From Charina bottae (taxonomy: Eukaryota; Chordata; Lepidosauria; Squamata; Charinaidae), in assembly GCA_023362775.1 (NCBI GenBank), contig JALMGJ010000015.1, forward strand, positions 12,163,501 to 12,227,500: a stretch of 64,000 bases of DNA, written 5' to 3'. The notes beneath the pieces were generated by a model that ran no database searches, was not told the DNA's origin, and worked only from the letters and a program-made list of their open reading frames with translations. A program made the translations under genes and the position numbers. Of this stretch, positions 34,550 to 44,125 are shown piece after piece (positions within the stretch are counted from its first letter, which is position 1; the number at the start of each line of letters is the position of its first letter).

Positions 34550-35392
34550 TCAGTGTCTCAGCAGACAGCCATCTTGCTTCTTGGTTTTCTTTTTCTTTGC
34601 GACGTTTTTTGTTGCCGCCTCCTGAACAATGTTGTGAACTTTTGTCCATAGTTCTTCTGGGACCCTATCTACTAAATCTAGTCCCTTAAGTCTATTCTTC
34701 ACCTCTACCGCATTATTAGGAATATTAGTGAGCTCATATCTAAGTGATCTTTGGGTCTTCTCTATTCTCTTTAGTCTGATTGTAAATTGTGCAATAAGAA
34801 GTTCGTGATCTGAACTACAGTGAACTCCAAGTCTTGTTTTTACTGACAGTATAGATGTCTGCCACCTTTGGCTACAAAGGATGTAGTCAATCTGATTTTG
34901 GTGTCGACCATCTGGTGAAGTCCATGTATAAAATTGTCTTTTAGGTTGCTGGAAGAGAGTGTTTGTTATGCACAGTGAATTCTCTTGGCAAAATTCTATC
35001 AGCCTATGTCCTGCTTCATTTTGTTCTCCCAGACCATGCTCACCTGTAATTCCAGGTGTCGTTTGAATACTTACCTTAGCATTCCAGTCTCCTGTAATGA
35101 AAATAACATCTCTTTTTGGCGTATTATCCAGTAGGTGCTGCAGATCCTCATAGAACTGATCTACTTCTGCTTCTTCAGCATCTGTGGTTGGGGCGTATAT
35201 TTGGATCACTGTGATGTTAAATGAATTACCCTGAATTCGAATTGAGATCATTCTATCATTTTTTGGATTGTATCCAAGCACTGCTTTAGCCACTTTATTT
35301 TTAATTATGAAGGCTACTCCATATCTTCTGTGGTCCTCTTGTCCACAGTAGTAGATCTGGTGGTCATCTGATGTGAAGTGGCCCATTCCCAT
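34550..35392 (-). pseudogene. BovB APE-type endonuclease domain, interrupted
   Basis: A 280-codon open stretch of the nicking endonuclease that starts target-primed reverse transcription. Visible motifs are the phosphodiesterase signature GDWNAK (residues 101-106), QIDYIL (about 167-172) and the catalytic SSDHELL (193-199). The domain really starts upstream: the same frame continues with TWNVRSMSQGKLD, cut off by an in-frame TAA at 35396-35398. Downstream, the frame is lost near 34550 before the linker. Confidence 0.88.
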
Positions 35393-35906
35393 CCATTACA
35401 GTTCACTGACACCCAAAATGTGTATATTTAATCTTGCTATCTCACCAATAACCACATCCAATTTGCCCTGGCTCATAGATCTTACATTCCAGGTTCCTAT
35501 GGTGTGTTGATCTTTAGAACATCGGATTCATCATTCACCACCAGCACCATCGGCCGCTAGCCATCCTTTTTGCTTTGAGATAGCTGCGTCATCACATCTG
35601 GGGCTAGTTGAACTTATCCTTTGTTCCTCCCCAGTAGCATTTTGACCATCTTCCGACCTGGGAGTCCCATCTTCCGATGGTATACCGACATATCTCTGGT
35701 TGTACTGATCCATTTAGTTTTCACGGCAAGAATACTGGGGTGGGTTGCCGTTACCTTCCCCAGGGATTGTATTTAGTCTGACCTCTCTGTCATCACCTTC
35801 CAGTCTTGCGTGTCCCTTCACGGTTTAGCTCATGGCGTCATTGAGGTGCTCCAGCTCCAGCACCACGACAAGGTAACAATCTCCTTTGCTGGAGCAATTG
35901 TAAGAG

Positions 35907-37972
35907 AGCTATAACCTATTCAGGTTTATTCTCAGGTTATCTTGATGCAAATGGTGTATATACTTTATATTGATTTGTGCTGGTGCAGTTATCCAATTAT
36001 TAACTTATTCTAGGATATACTTCAGCTCACTCTTTTAATAGGATGGATCTTTCTGAATAAACATGGTTTTTGCTATGGAAATTGTCTTGGACTACAATTG
36101 AATCTTTCTGTGAAATTCAAATCTCTCAGCCACTTTCCGGAAAATAAAACATTTGGAGGTATAGCTGGGGTGGGGAAAATTAAATAACCAGAATTATCAT
36201 TTCTCTTGCCCTTTCTTTGAAGATATTGTCAGTAGATTGCTGGGGTGGGAGAGAGAATAGCATTTTCTTCTGTTGTGATCATGGCATATTTTGTTACTAT
36301 TAAACACCTCTGATGTTCAAGGGGAAACCCAAATGTATGATAAATGCCCTCTACTAAATGCTATATCCCAATAGTTTCAGGATAATTATGTTATTATTTT
36401 TTCCCCTTCACTTTTTAATGGCATACTCCATTCTACAGCTGCCAAATAGTAAGAGGAAATGACCAGCCTATTATTGTAGGATGAAGATCACTCTGACGTG
36501 TCAAGGAATTTATTAGCGTTTACATGATAGACTCTATACTTGAATGACTTTCCAAGAAATATACTCCTCATGATTCTTTAAAGGTTGCTGTTGGTGGCTG
36601 CACATCCCTGTGCGTATCATTCGTTGGCTGTCTTAAAGAATTTAAACTATGATTTTTGCAATGAAAATAAGGAGTCACTCAAAGGCTGGACTCTGATATC
36701 ATGCATGTTCAGGTTGAGCAAACATTTGATGCTTGGGGGCCATGATTAAAAAAAAGAAGAATTGGTAAGAGCGGAGCTGCAGTATGTGAGTGGGGGGATA
36801 TCTTATGTGGTAGGGCCAAGATTTTGTTTTCTTTCTGGTTTTTATAAGGGAGCTTTTTTCTTTCTTTCTTTACATTATAATTATTTTAGGGTTCGTACTA
36901 TAATTTCTTTTGAATTGAAGGAATACATCCTTTGGGTAGAACAGTCAGGACCCACATCTAAACTTCTATAAACTATGGCTGTAAAAAAAAAGGCGTATTA
37001 TAATCTTGAGTGGCTCATCACAACCATATTGGACAATAGGCATGTGTACATTTTAAGGCAGAAAAAACAGAATCTCCCTGAGTGATGCAAAACAAGCAGA
37101 ACCGTTTGATCAGCTGACTGAAAATTCATCTTCTTTAAAATGTGCAAGGGATACTTTCACCCACAAAGCTAGAGGGAGCATTCAAACTCTTTTGTAGCTC
37201 TCAATAATCCCAGAGGGATTATTAATTATGGAAGGATGCTTGGTAAATGCTAATGAACTTTCTTCCTAACTGGTAGAAATAACTGATCTCCCATACTTCT
37301 CATCCTCATAAACAGTTAGTTGTGTCTGCTGGATTTGGTATAACAAGCAGTAGGTGGCTATCTCAAATGCCTCCATCTGTAGCACCAAATGGGCAAGTCT
37401 GGTTCTCATCAATTGTGAAGCAAATAAAAAATCCATACCGGGGTTTCCAATGCAGACCAGATTACAACTAGCTAGGGATGGCAACATCTGTCAATTTTCT
37501 CTTCGATTCATGTCTTAGATTCTTCTCTGTACAAGGAGGTCAGATTCATTTTTTCCTCTGTGTCTCATTATTATCAAAATACATCAAGATTTTTTTTAAA
37601 AAAAACTCTTGCTCTGAAATATGTATCAAATAATTACTAATGTCCCCTTTGTGCATGGGTTCAATATGTACATACAGTCCATGGAACATGACAGTCCCTG
37701 CTTACAGGCTTATGATCTAAAAGGCTTAACCGAAAAGGCAAAAATGATGGGGAGGAAAGAGGAACAGTTCTGCTACCCACTTCCTACTAGCCATATTGAT
37801 GCAAAATTGACAACTATGACCTTACGATAGAAATCCCATTCTTGGCAAACACAAGTATATAAGCCATGGTATTTGCATCATGACATCACGATGCACATTT
37901 TGCCACACTTTTTGAGGAAATAAAAATCAGGCCCCGGCAAACTGTAAAACAAAGGGCCAGAGTCTAGCTACT
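35907..37972. other. No gene seen
   Basis: Unique AT-rich DNA. Short ORFs (for example 37621-37830) lack recognisable domains. No SINE or LINE was seen. Confidence 0.45.
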
Positions 37973-37973
37973 A

Positions 37974-38004
37974 TCATCATCATTATCATTATCATCATCA
38001 TCGT

Positions 38005-38033
<29 letters not shown>
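37974..38033. repeat. (ATC)n trinucleotide repeat
   Basis: Interrupted ATC units (with ATT and GTC variants) ending just upstream of the RTE-like LINE. Confidence 0.95.
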
Positions 38034-38036
<3 letters not shown>

Positions 38037-38141
38037 AATTTAGTGTCATATATAAGTTCCATAGGTAGTCTTAGAATATAATAATGCTAAATAGGTGTAG
38101 CTCATGGTTTTCTTTGGAAATCTGTCCACTTACCCCTCCCT

Positions 38142-40650
38142 CGATTAATTCGATCCACGATGGCCATAAAGATTGTCCCTCATCGTAGGCTCCAAGGAAG
38201 AAAACCAAGGCGTAAAATGAATACACTGGCCCTTCAAGATCCTATTAAACGAGCTTGCTTTCAATCAACTCTCAAGGAACATCTGCCTATGGAACTTCCT
38301 GAAAATGTTGAGGAACACTGGATTAAATTGAAGACTTCTATTATTTCAGCCTGTGAACAAACTATCGGATACCAGACTAAGAGACATCAGGACTGGTTTG
38401 ATGAGAACGATAGTGAGATTGAACATATTATTGACAAGAAAAGGAAAGCCTTCCAGATATGGCAAAAAGATATTAACTGTGCCGTTAAGAAAAAAATCTA
38501 CGCCAGTGCAAAGGCAGAAGTCCAAAGAAGAACTAGAGAACTTAAGAACATATGGTGGATAAAAAAAGCCCAAGAAACCCAACATTTTGCAGATGCTCAT
38601 GATGCACGGGGCTTTTTTAATGCCATAAAGGCCATCTATGGACCAACAAACCATGGTACAAATCCCTTACGCTCAGTAGATGGTGCTAAGCTTCTAAAGG
38701 ACAAAGAGTCTATTGCACTGCGCTGGAAAGAGCATTACTACAATCTCCTTAATCGTCACTCTACTGTGGCTGATGAAGTCTTCTTGCAAATCCCGCAAAA
38801 ACAAATAAGAAATGAGCTTGCAGTACCCCCTAGTTTGGAGGAAGTCAGTAAAGCCACTAAACAAATGAAAAATAACAAAGCTAGTGGACCTGATGGGATT
38901 CCTGCTGAAGTCTTTAAAGAAGGCGGGCCTGAACTTACACAACAACTTCATAAGCTCATCGAAAAAATCTGGATGAGGGAGGAGATTCCAGCAGACTTTA
39001 GGGATGCCATAATTATCACTCTCTTTAAAAAGGGTGATAGAACAGACTGTGGAAACTATCGAGGCATCTCCCTTCTAGCCACAGCAGGCAAAATCCTGGC
39101 AAAGATCATTGCAAACCGTCTCCTATCTGTATCAGAAGACATCCTCCCTGAAACGCAAAATGGCTTCCGCCCTTCCAGGGGAACAGTGGATATGATCTTC
39201 ACTGCACGACAGCTTCAAGAAAAATGCAAGGAGCAAAACCGCCCTCTGTACATGGCGTTTATTGATCTGACAAAAGCTTTTGATACTGTAAATCGTACTG
39301 CTCTCTGGACCATCCTTCTGAAAATCGGATGCCCTGATAAATTTGTGAACATCTTGCGATTACTCCATGACGACATGATGGCAACAATCCTGAATAACAA
39401 TGGCTCTCAAAGCGATCCATTTAAAGTGGAATCCGGCGTTAAACAGGGATGTGTTATTGCTCCAACCTTATTCGCTATCTTCATCGCTATGATTATGCAC
39501 CTTGTTGAAGAGAAACTTCCTACTGGTGTAGAAATTATATATCGAACAGATGGAAAGCTTTTTAATCTTAGTAGGCTGAAAGCAAAAAATAAGGTAATTG
39601 CAACTTCTGTTATAGAACTTCAATATGCTGATGATAACGTAGTCTGTGCACACTCCGAGGAAGATCTTCAAACTATCCTAAACATCTTTGCAGAAGCATA
39701 TGAAAAACTCGGCCTCTCGATTAACATTAAAAAAACCAAAGTGCTTTACCAGCAAGTTCGAACCAATCCCTCCGCAGCGCCATCAATCCAGCTTAAAGGT
39801 GTGTCACTAGAAAATGTCGATCACTTTTCTTATCTCGGCAGCCATCTATCTACAAAAGCCGACATCGACGCTGAAATTCAGCATCGCCTGAGCTCTGCGA
39901 GTGTAGCTTTCTCCCGAATGAAGCGTAGAGTGTTTGAGGATCGGGACATTCGCAGGGAGACCAAAATGCTTGTTTACAAAGCCATTGTACTACCAACCCT
40001 TCTGTACGCCTGTGAAACATGGACCCTCTACAAACGCCACCTCCAACTTCTTGAAAGATTCCATCAACGCTGCCTCCGAAAAATTCTGCAAATTACTTGG
40101 GAAGATAGGCGGACTAATGTTAGCGTATTAGAAGAAGCGAAAACCACCAGCATTGAAACAATGATCATCCAACATCAACTTCGCTGGACCGGTCATGTTG
40201 TTCGAATGCCTGACCATCGTCTTCCAAAGCAGCTACTTTACTCCCAACTTAAGAATGGAAAACGGAATATTGGTGGACAGCAAAAGAGATTCAAAGATAC
40301 TCTCAAAGTTAATTTAAAAAAATGTAATATCAGCATTGAGAACTGGGAAGCCCTAACTCATGAGCGTTTCAATTGGAGGTCATCCTTTATTAATGGCGCT
40401 ATGGACTTTGAAGAAACACGAGTACAGGGCGAAAAGGATAAAAGAGCTAAAAGGAAGGCACGTCAGGCAGACGCTCATCATGACCGTCTCCCACCCGGAA
40501 ACCTATGCCCTCATTGTGGGAGGTTGTGCGGATCCAAAATTGGCCTTTACAGCCACTTACGGATCCACCGTTAAAATTTTACCTTTGGAAGACAATCTTA
40601 CTCGGCTACGAGTGATCGCCAATGACCCTCCCAAAAAGAAAAGGAAATAA
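38142..40650 (+). mobile_element. RTE-like LINE with intact RT and C-terminal zinc finger
   Basis: A 5'-truncated APE-type non-LTR retrotransposon. Homology appears to start at about 38142: in-frame residues RLIRST before the first Met match the end of an APE endonuclease domain, so truncation fell at the endonuclease/linker border. An uninterrupted 804-codon frame and a short 3' UTR (TCGGCTACGAGTGATCGCCA, then CCCAAAAAGAAAAGGAAAT) follow. It is clearly separate from the BovB copies: the protein is different and carries a C2H2 finger. Clade placement (RTE-X, Proto2 or another RTE-related group) is not decidable by eye. The end near 40650 is approximate; no target duplication was found. Confidence 0.8.
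38160..40574 (+). CDS. RTE-like reverse transcriptase, C2H2 finger at C-terminus
   Basis: 804 codons without a stop or frameshift, the only long intact ORF in the window. It would copy element RNA into DNA at a nicked target. Order: basic linker (1-150), RT fingers NNKASGPDGIPAEVFK (238-253) and GNYRGISLLATAGKILAKI (298-316), NGFRPSRGT (334-342), motif A AFIDLTKAFDTVN (Asp369, Asp375), motif B GVKQGCVIAPTLF (426-438), motif C YADD (489-492), motif D KKTKVL (524-529), motif E YLGSHL (558-563), thumb with LLYACETWTLYK (614-625), and a finger CPHCGRLC...HLRIH with Cys783, Cys786, His799 and His803 (C-x2-C-x12-H-x3-H). The Met used is internal to the original ORF2-type protein, whose endonuclease is lost. 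All catalytic RT residues are kept, but without endonuclease and promoter it is probably not autonomous. Confidence 0.88.
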   Translation: MAIKIVPHRRLQGRKPRRKMNTLALQDPIKRACFQSTLKEHLPMELPENVEEHWIKLKTSIISACEQTIGYQTKRHQDWFDENDSEIEHIIDKKRKAFQIWQKDINCAVKKKIYASAKAEVQRRTRELKNIWWIKKAQETQHFADAHDARGFFNAIKAIYGPTNHGTNPLRSVDGAKLLKDKESIALRWKEHYYNLLNRHSTVADEVFLQIPQKQIRNELAVPPSLEEVSKATKQMKNNKASGPDGIPAEVFKEGGPELTQQLHKLIEKIWMREEIPADFRDAIIITLFKKGDRTDCGNYRGISLLATAGKILAKIIANRLLSVSEDILPETQNGFRPSRGTVDMIFTARQLQEKCKEQNRPLYMAFIDLTKAFDTVNRTALWTILLKIGCPDKFVNILRLLHDDMMATILNNNGSQSDPFKVESGVKQGCVIAPTLFAIFIAMIMHLVEEKLPTGVEIIYRTDGKLFNLSRLKAKNKVIATSVIELQYADDNVVCAHSEEDLQTILNIFAEAYEKLGLSINIKKTKVLYQQVRTNPSAAPSIQLKGVSLENVDHFSYLGSHLSTKADIDAEIQHRLSSASVAFSRMKRRVFEDRDIRRETKMLVYKAIVLPTLLYACETWTLYKRHLQLLERFHQRCLRKILQITWEDRRTNVSVLEEAKTTSIETMIIQHQLRWTGHVVRMPDHRLPKQLLYSQLKNGKRNIGGQQKRFKDTLKVNLKKCNISIENWEALTHERFNWRSSFINGAMDFEETRVQGEKDKRAKRKARQADAHHDRLPPGNLCPHCGRLCGSKIGLYSHLRIHR

Positions 40651-41645
40651 ATTAAGAATGGATACAAGACAGCATCCTAGATGACTTCAGAGCATTGCAA
40701 GATCAATTTATTAATTCTCCTTACAGCAATTTTTTTCCTTAACTGGCTACACCCACCATGCCATCAATTTTGTGTATAGGCAAATTCCCTCCCATAGCAG
40801 CTATCAGCCATCTGTGAAGTCATCTATGTCAGTCGCACTAGGTAGACCAGACCAAGAAATCAACTCCACATAAGGCTAAAACTACTTTTATTGAGATTGG
40901 CTATGATATCAGAACCTTGCAGTTCTCATTGTGCTGGACGTCCTCCTTCTTCTTACAAGTCAGTGCATTAGGGAGGTGTCTACCTGAGCTGCTTTTGAAT
41001 GTTATTGCACTGTTCTGGACTTAAAAAGTCCCCAGTCCCTTTTGCCTAGGTAATGGTTCCTGCATATTTCCATCGAGGTCATCGTCCTTACTCTTTACAA
41101 CTTACAACATGATTTCCAAATTCCAAATATGCCTAGGGCCCCCCAAATTTTGTCTATTCCTATACTAAGCCATAGTCTAGTGTTACTTCTTAATGCAGCC
41201 AAACTCACTTAAGTTTCTTCTCTCCCAAATCCATGCTCCTTTTGCTCTACCCTTAGGGATATGGAATAAGCACCATAGAAATATAAAAGCTCTTAATCTA
41301 GCAATTACCACAAGAAGTACTTGAGTGGGAATGTTTAACATTTTGCTCATTCATCTACTGTACATAGAGTGGCACACTTCAGATGTTTTTGTTGAAACAT
41401 TTCATTTTAAAATCTCAACATGCTGTTGACATATACACTTCCTCCACTACCCCCAAAGCTACACTAAATATTGGAATAATTAAACTGTGGAATTTTATCA
41501 AGCTTTGCTTTAAGATATGGATAAAAATGGATAATTCAATTTTATTAAAGAAATAACCTTGATCTCAGCTACACCTATCAACACCTATCCTAGTGATATT
41601 ACCCAGATTATTTTGGGGGGAAAGTTCTTTAAAAACTCATTGCAA
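40651..41645. other. No gene seen
   Basis: Unique DNA; nothing recognised. Confidence 0.4.
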
Positions 41646-41647
41646 AT

Positions 41648-41680
41648 GTTCCTTCCTTCCTTCCTCCCTTCCTTCCTTCC
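41648..41680. repeat. (TTCC)n microsatellite
   Basis: Short TTCC array at the 3' end of the adjoining minus-strand SINE. Confidence 0.9.
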
Positions 41681-41686
41681 TTGCCA

Positions 41687-41896
41687 TTGAGTCATTGTTG
41701 ACTCCTTGTGACTGCATGGACAAGTCCCCGCAGTTGTCTTGGCAAGGTTTTGGAAGTGGTTTGCCATTGCCTTCTTCCTAGGACTGAGAAAAAGTGACTG
41801 GTGCAAGGTCATCCAGTTGGCTTCATGCCTAAGGACTAGAACTCATGGTCTCCCACTCTCTAGAATGATGCCTTAACCACTACACCAAACTGGCTC
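41687..41896 (-). mobile_element. Sauria-type tRNA SINE, alternative tail
   Basis: The reverse complement ends at 41896 with GAGCCAGTTTGGTGTAGTGG, then GGGAGACCATGAGTTCTAGT and the body ATGAAGCCAACTGGATGACC. The 3' part GGCAATGGCAAACCACTTCC is the same as in the 19284 copy, so the two form one subfamily. Confidence 0.88.
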
Positions 41897-42851
41897 TGTT
41901 TATGTCTCTTCCTTGGAAGATAAATAAACTGGGAATTGTCTATGGTTGCCCTGTTACTATAGAAGAAACAACTATGCCTGAATGAATTGCTTATGAAACT
42001 TGTTTAGTAATGGTGTGGCATGTCGAAACTGAAGGGGGGGAAATGGTCTGATTTATTGTATTGTCTTTGAGCTATTCTGACAAAACATTTCCTTAGATGT
42101 GAAACAATAGAAATCATTTGGCAATTTAGCCCATAGGTGCAAAATGTTATTTCAGAATATGCCTTCTGCTGAAACTAACACACAATTCCTTGTAACTGCA
42201 GTAAAATCACGCTTCCATGTCCACAAATATTTGTTCCTCCTCTACCTGCAACAGAACATTATTTGCTGACACTGTGATCTCCTATTTCAACATTGGGTAG
42301 AAGTGAGGTACCGTTGAAAATCAATGGTAGATCTCTTGGTGATTTGCAAAGGTTCAGTGAGGATTTCTTATTCTTTTTTTCAGCAATAGCAAACAATAAT
42401 AATACCTCCCATTTAATTAGTTATTCCTTACTTTGATAGAAAAATGTAAGGGGAAGTGAAAGACTGTGAGCTTATTTTATGCGCCACTGTTCCTCTAAGA
42501 ACTCCAAGTAGTGTACATAATTCAGATGTTCTTCCTCCATGTGCACATGCATTTTAAGTAGTCATTTAGAATGAAATTGAACTGAGTCTGATTCAGCAAC
42601 TCAGCCCACATTGTTCCAAAGATCTGAAATAGAAGGATTTTTCATGGAATGTAGATGTACAGAGACAAGATACAGATAGAATTTTATAGAGAGAAGGGTA
42701 AAGAAAATATACTTTTGCTTTGCCCTTCTTTCCTTTTGACTATGCTCACTTTCTTCCTGGCTATGCCTACTTTTGGAAAGCACCTGAAACAAGAAAGGTA
42801 AAGTTGAGTGAGAGTGGGAGTCCCCCCAAATGTCATCCATAAACCGAATCC
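41897..42851. other. No gene seen
   Basis: Unique DNA; nothing recognised. Confidence 0.4.
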
Positions 42852-43098
42852 TGCAATTGTATGTGGGAAAGACCTTGGGAGACTGGGCAAAGAAATGCTG
42901 CCTAGGGAATGGTCAGATAAGAGGTAGCATAGCCCATAGCTGGATAGTGGGGAGGGCAAGAGGCTCAGAAGGGACCCTTCCTAGTTTCTCAGGCTGTAAA
43001 GGAGATGGCAGGAGATTTGTACTTTCAGACTTGCAACATTTTGTCAAAGTAGTTTTACAATAAAGAAGAATTAGCTCATCTGCTCATGTTTCCTGTCT
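42852..43098 (+). mobile_element. Hairpin LTR-like element, family B, half copy
   Basis: Contains one arm (TATGTGGGAAAGACCTTGGG to TTTCTCAGGCTGTAAAGGAG), the junction motif CAGACTTGCAACATTTTG, and the loop with TTTTACAATAAAGAAGAATT, a polyA signal in the plus direction. The second, inverted arm is absent. This gives the likely transcriptional orientation of the family. Confidence 0.65.
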
Positions 43099-44040
43099 GC
43101 TCTACCTAGTAAGGCTGAAAATCCAGTTCACTGTATTACATAACAGGACTCTTTCCAAGATCAGACTCAATCTTAATCTGGTTTGGTATTCTATTTCTAG
43201 TCATGGACAATGATAAACATCTGAGAAGAATAAGTTGAACAGGACAAATATAATCCATATTACCTAACTCCAGTATCTATAATATGAATGTGGAATTTGC
43301 CCTGAGCTCTACTGGTTGAACTAAAAGCACCTGATGGACTAATCCTACATGAATTTTTAAAAATGTTTTAAGAGCTAACTTATGGCATGTCCTTGCTACC
43401 ACGGATTTCCTCTCACAACCTTCAGAAGTAGGTTTCTGCTGCAAGTGACGTCACCCTCTTTATCTCAGTGCTCAATATAAGGCAAGCAATAATTCCGCCT
43501 GCTGACCGATATACAAATTAGCCCCTGTTCAGAGACATGGTGTAACAATGGCAAGATACCACCATGCCTTGACTTCACCAGGGAGGAATAAACACTATTG
43601 AGGCAGGACAAGGCAAGAGTGCCTGACAATGAGAAAACAGCAACCCCACACATCAGGAGTGCTTCAGGACTTTTCTCACAATGTTTTCCTCTGTATAGCA
43701 GATGAACCAGAAGTTAATCAGCTCAACTTGCAGAAGAGCTACAGAATGATGATGTAGGGACAAATGGTTCTGGTGCTGGGTCTGCATTGGTGCACATACT
43801 GCATTGGAATGGACTCACCTTGATGTTTCTATGGATACTCCATGTATATGGAATTTTGTATATGAAGTATGCATGGTGTGCATAACTATTTGAATAGCAC
43901 AAAAAGCACCATGAGTACTTTATTTTCTACTGAAGGTGCTTATAGATCTCATTCAAATAGCTCAAAGGAGTAAGTCCACCCACTAGATACAAACAGGCAG
44001 AAGCTACCCCCATAATGACCCTCCCTCACAAATTCGACTT
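43099..44040. other. No gene seen
   Basis: Unique DNA; nothing recognised. Confidence 0.4.
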
Positions 44041-44091
44041 GATGGCCCAGAGTCTACCGTGGTAGAGATGGGCGATGATAAATTTGATTAA

Positions 44092-44122
<31 letters not shown>

Positions 44123-44125
44123 ATT
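44041..44125 (+). mobile_element. L2-type 3' tail fragment with (AAAT)n
   Basis: GGCCCAGAGTCTACCGTGGT, AGAGATGGGCGATGATAAAT, then about nine AAAT units. Terminal LINE or SINE tail only. Confidence 0.7.

Larger units (their letters stand above)
32913..35893 (-). mobile_element. BovB (RTE clade) LINE, near full length
   Basis: About 2.98 kb on the minus strand. The 5' end reads CTTGTCGTGGTGCTGGAGCT; the 3' end contains the BovB tail whose reverse complement here is TTCAGTCGTTTCCAACTCTT. Flanks GCAATTGTAAAAG (32900-32912) and GCAATTGTAAGAG (35894-35906) form a 13-bp duplication with one mismatch, so the element is bounded and close to complete. BovB normally encodes one protein with an APE endonuclease and a reverse transcriptase; both are recognisable but interrupted. 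BovB is known for horizontal transfer among squamates, ruminants and other animals. Confidence 0.92.

Noticed and set aside
37974..38033. Spaced ATC repeats as a CRISPR-like array
   Set aside because: A simple trinucleotide microsatellite in vertebrate DNA; no spacers.
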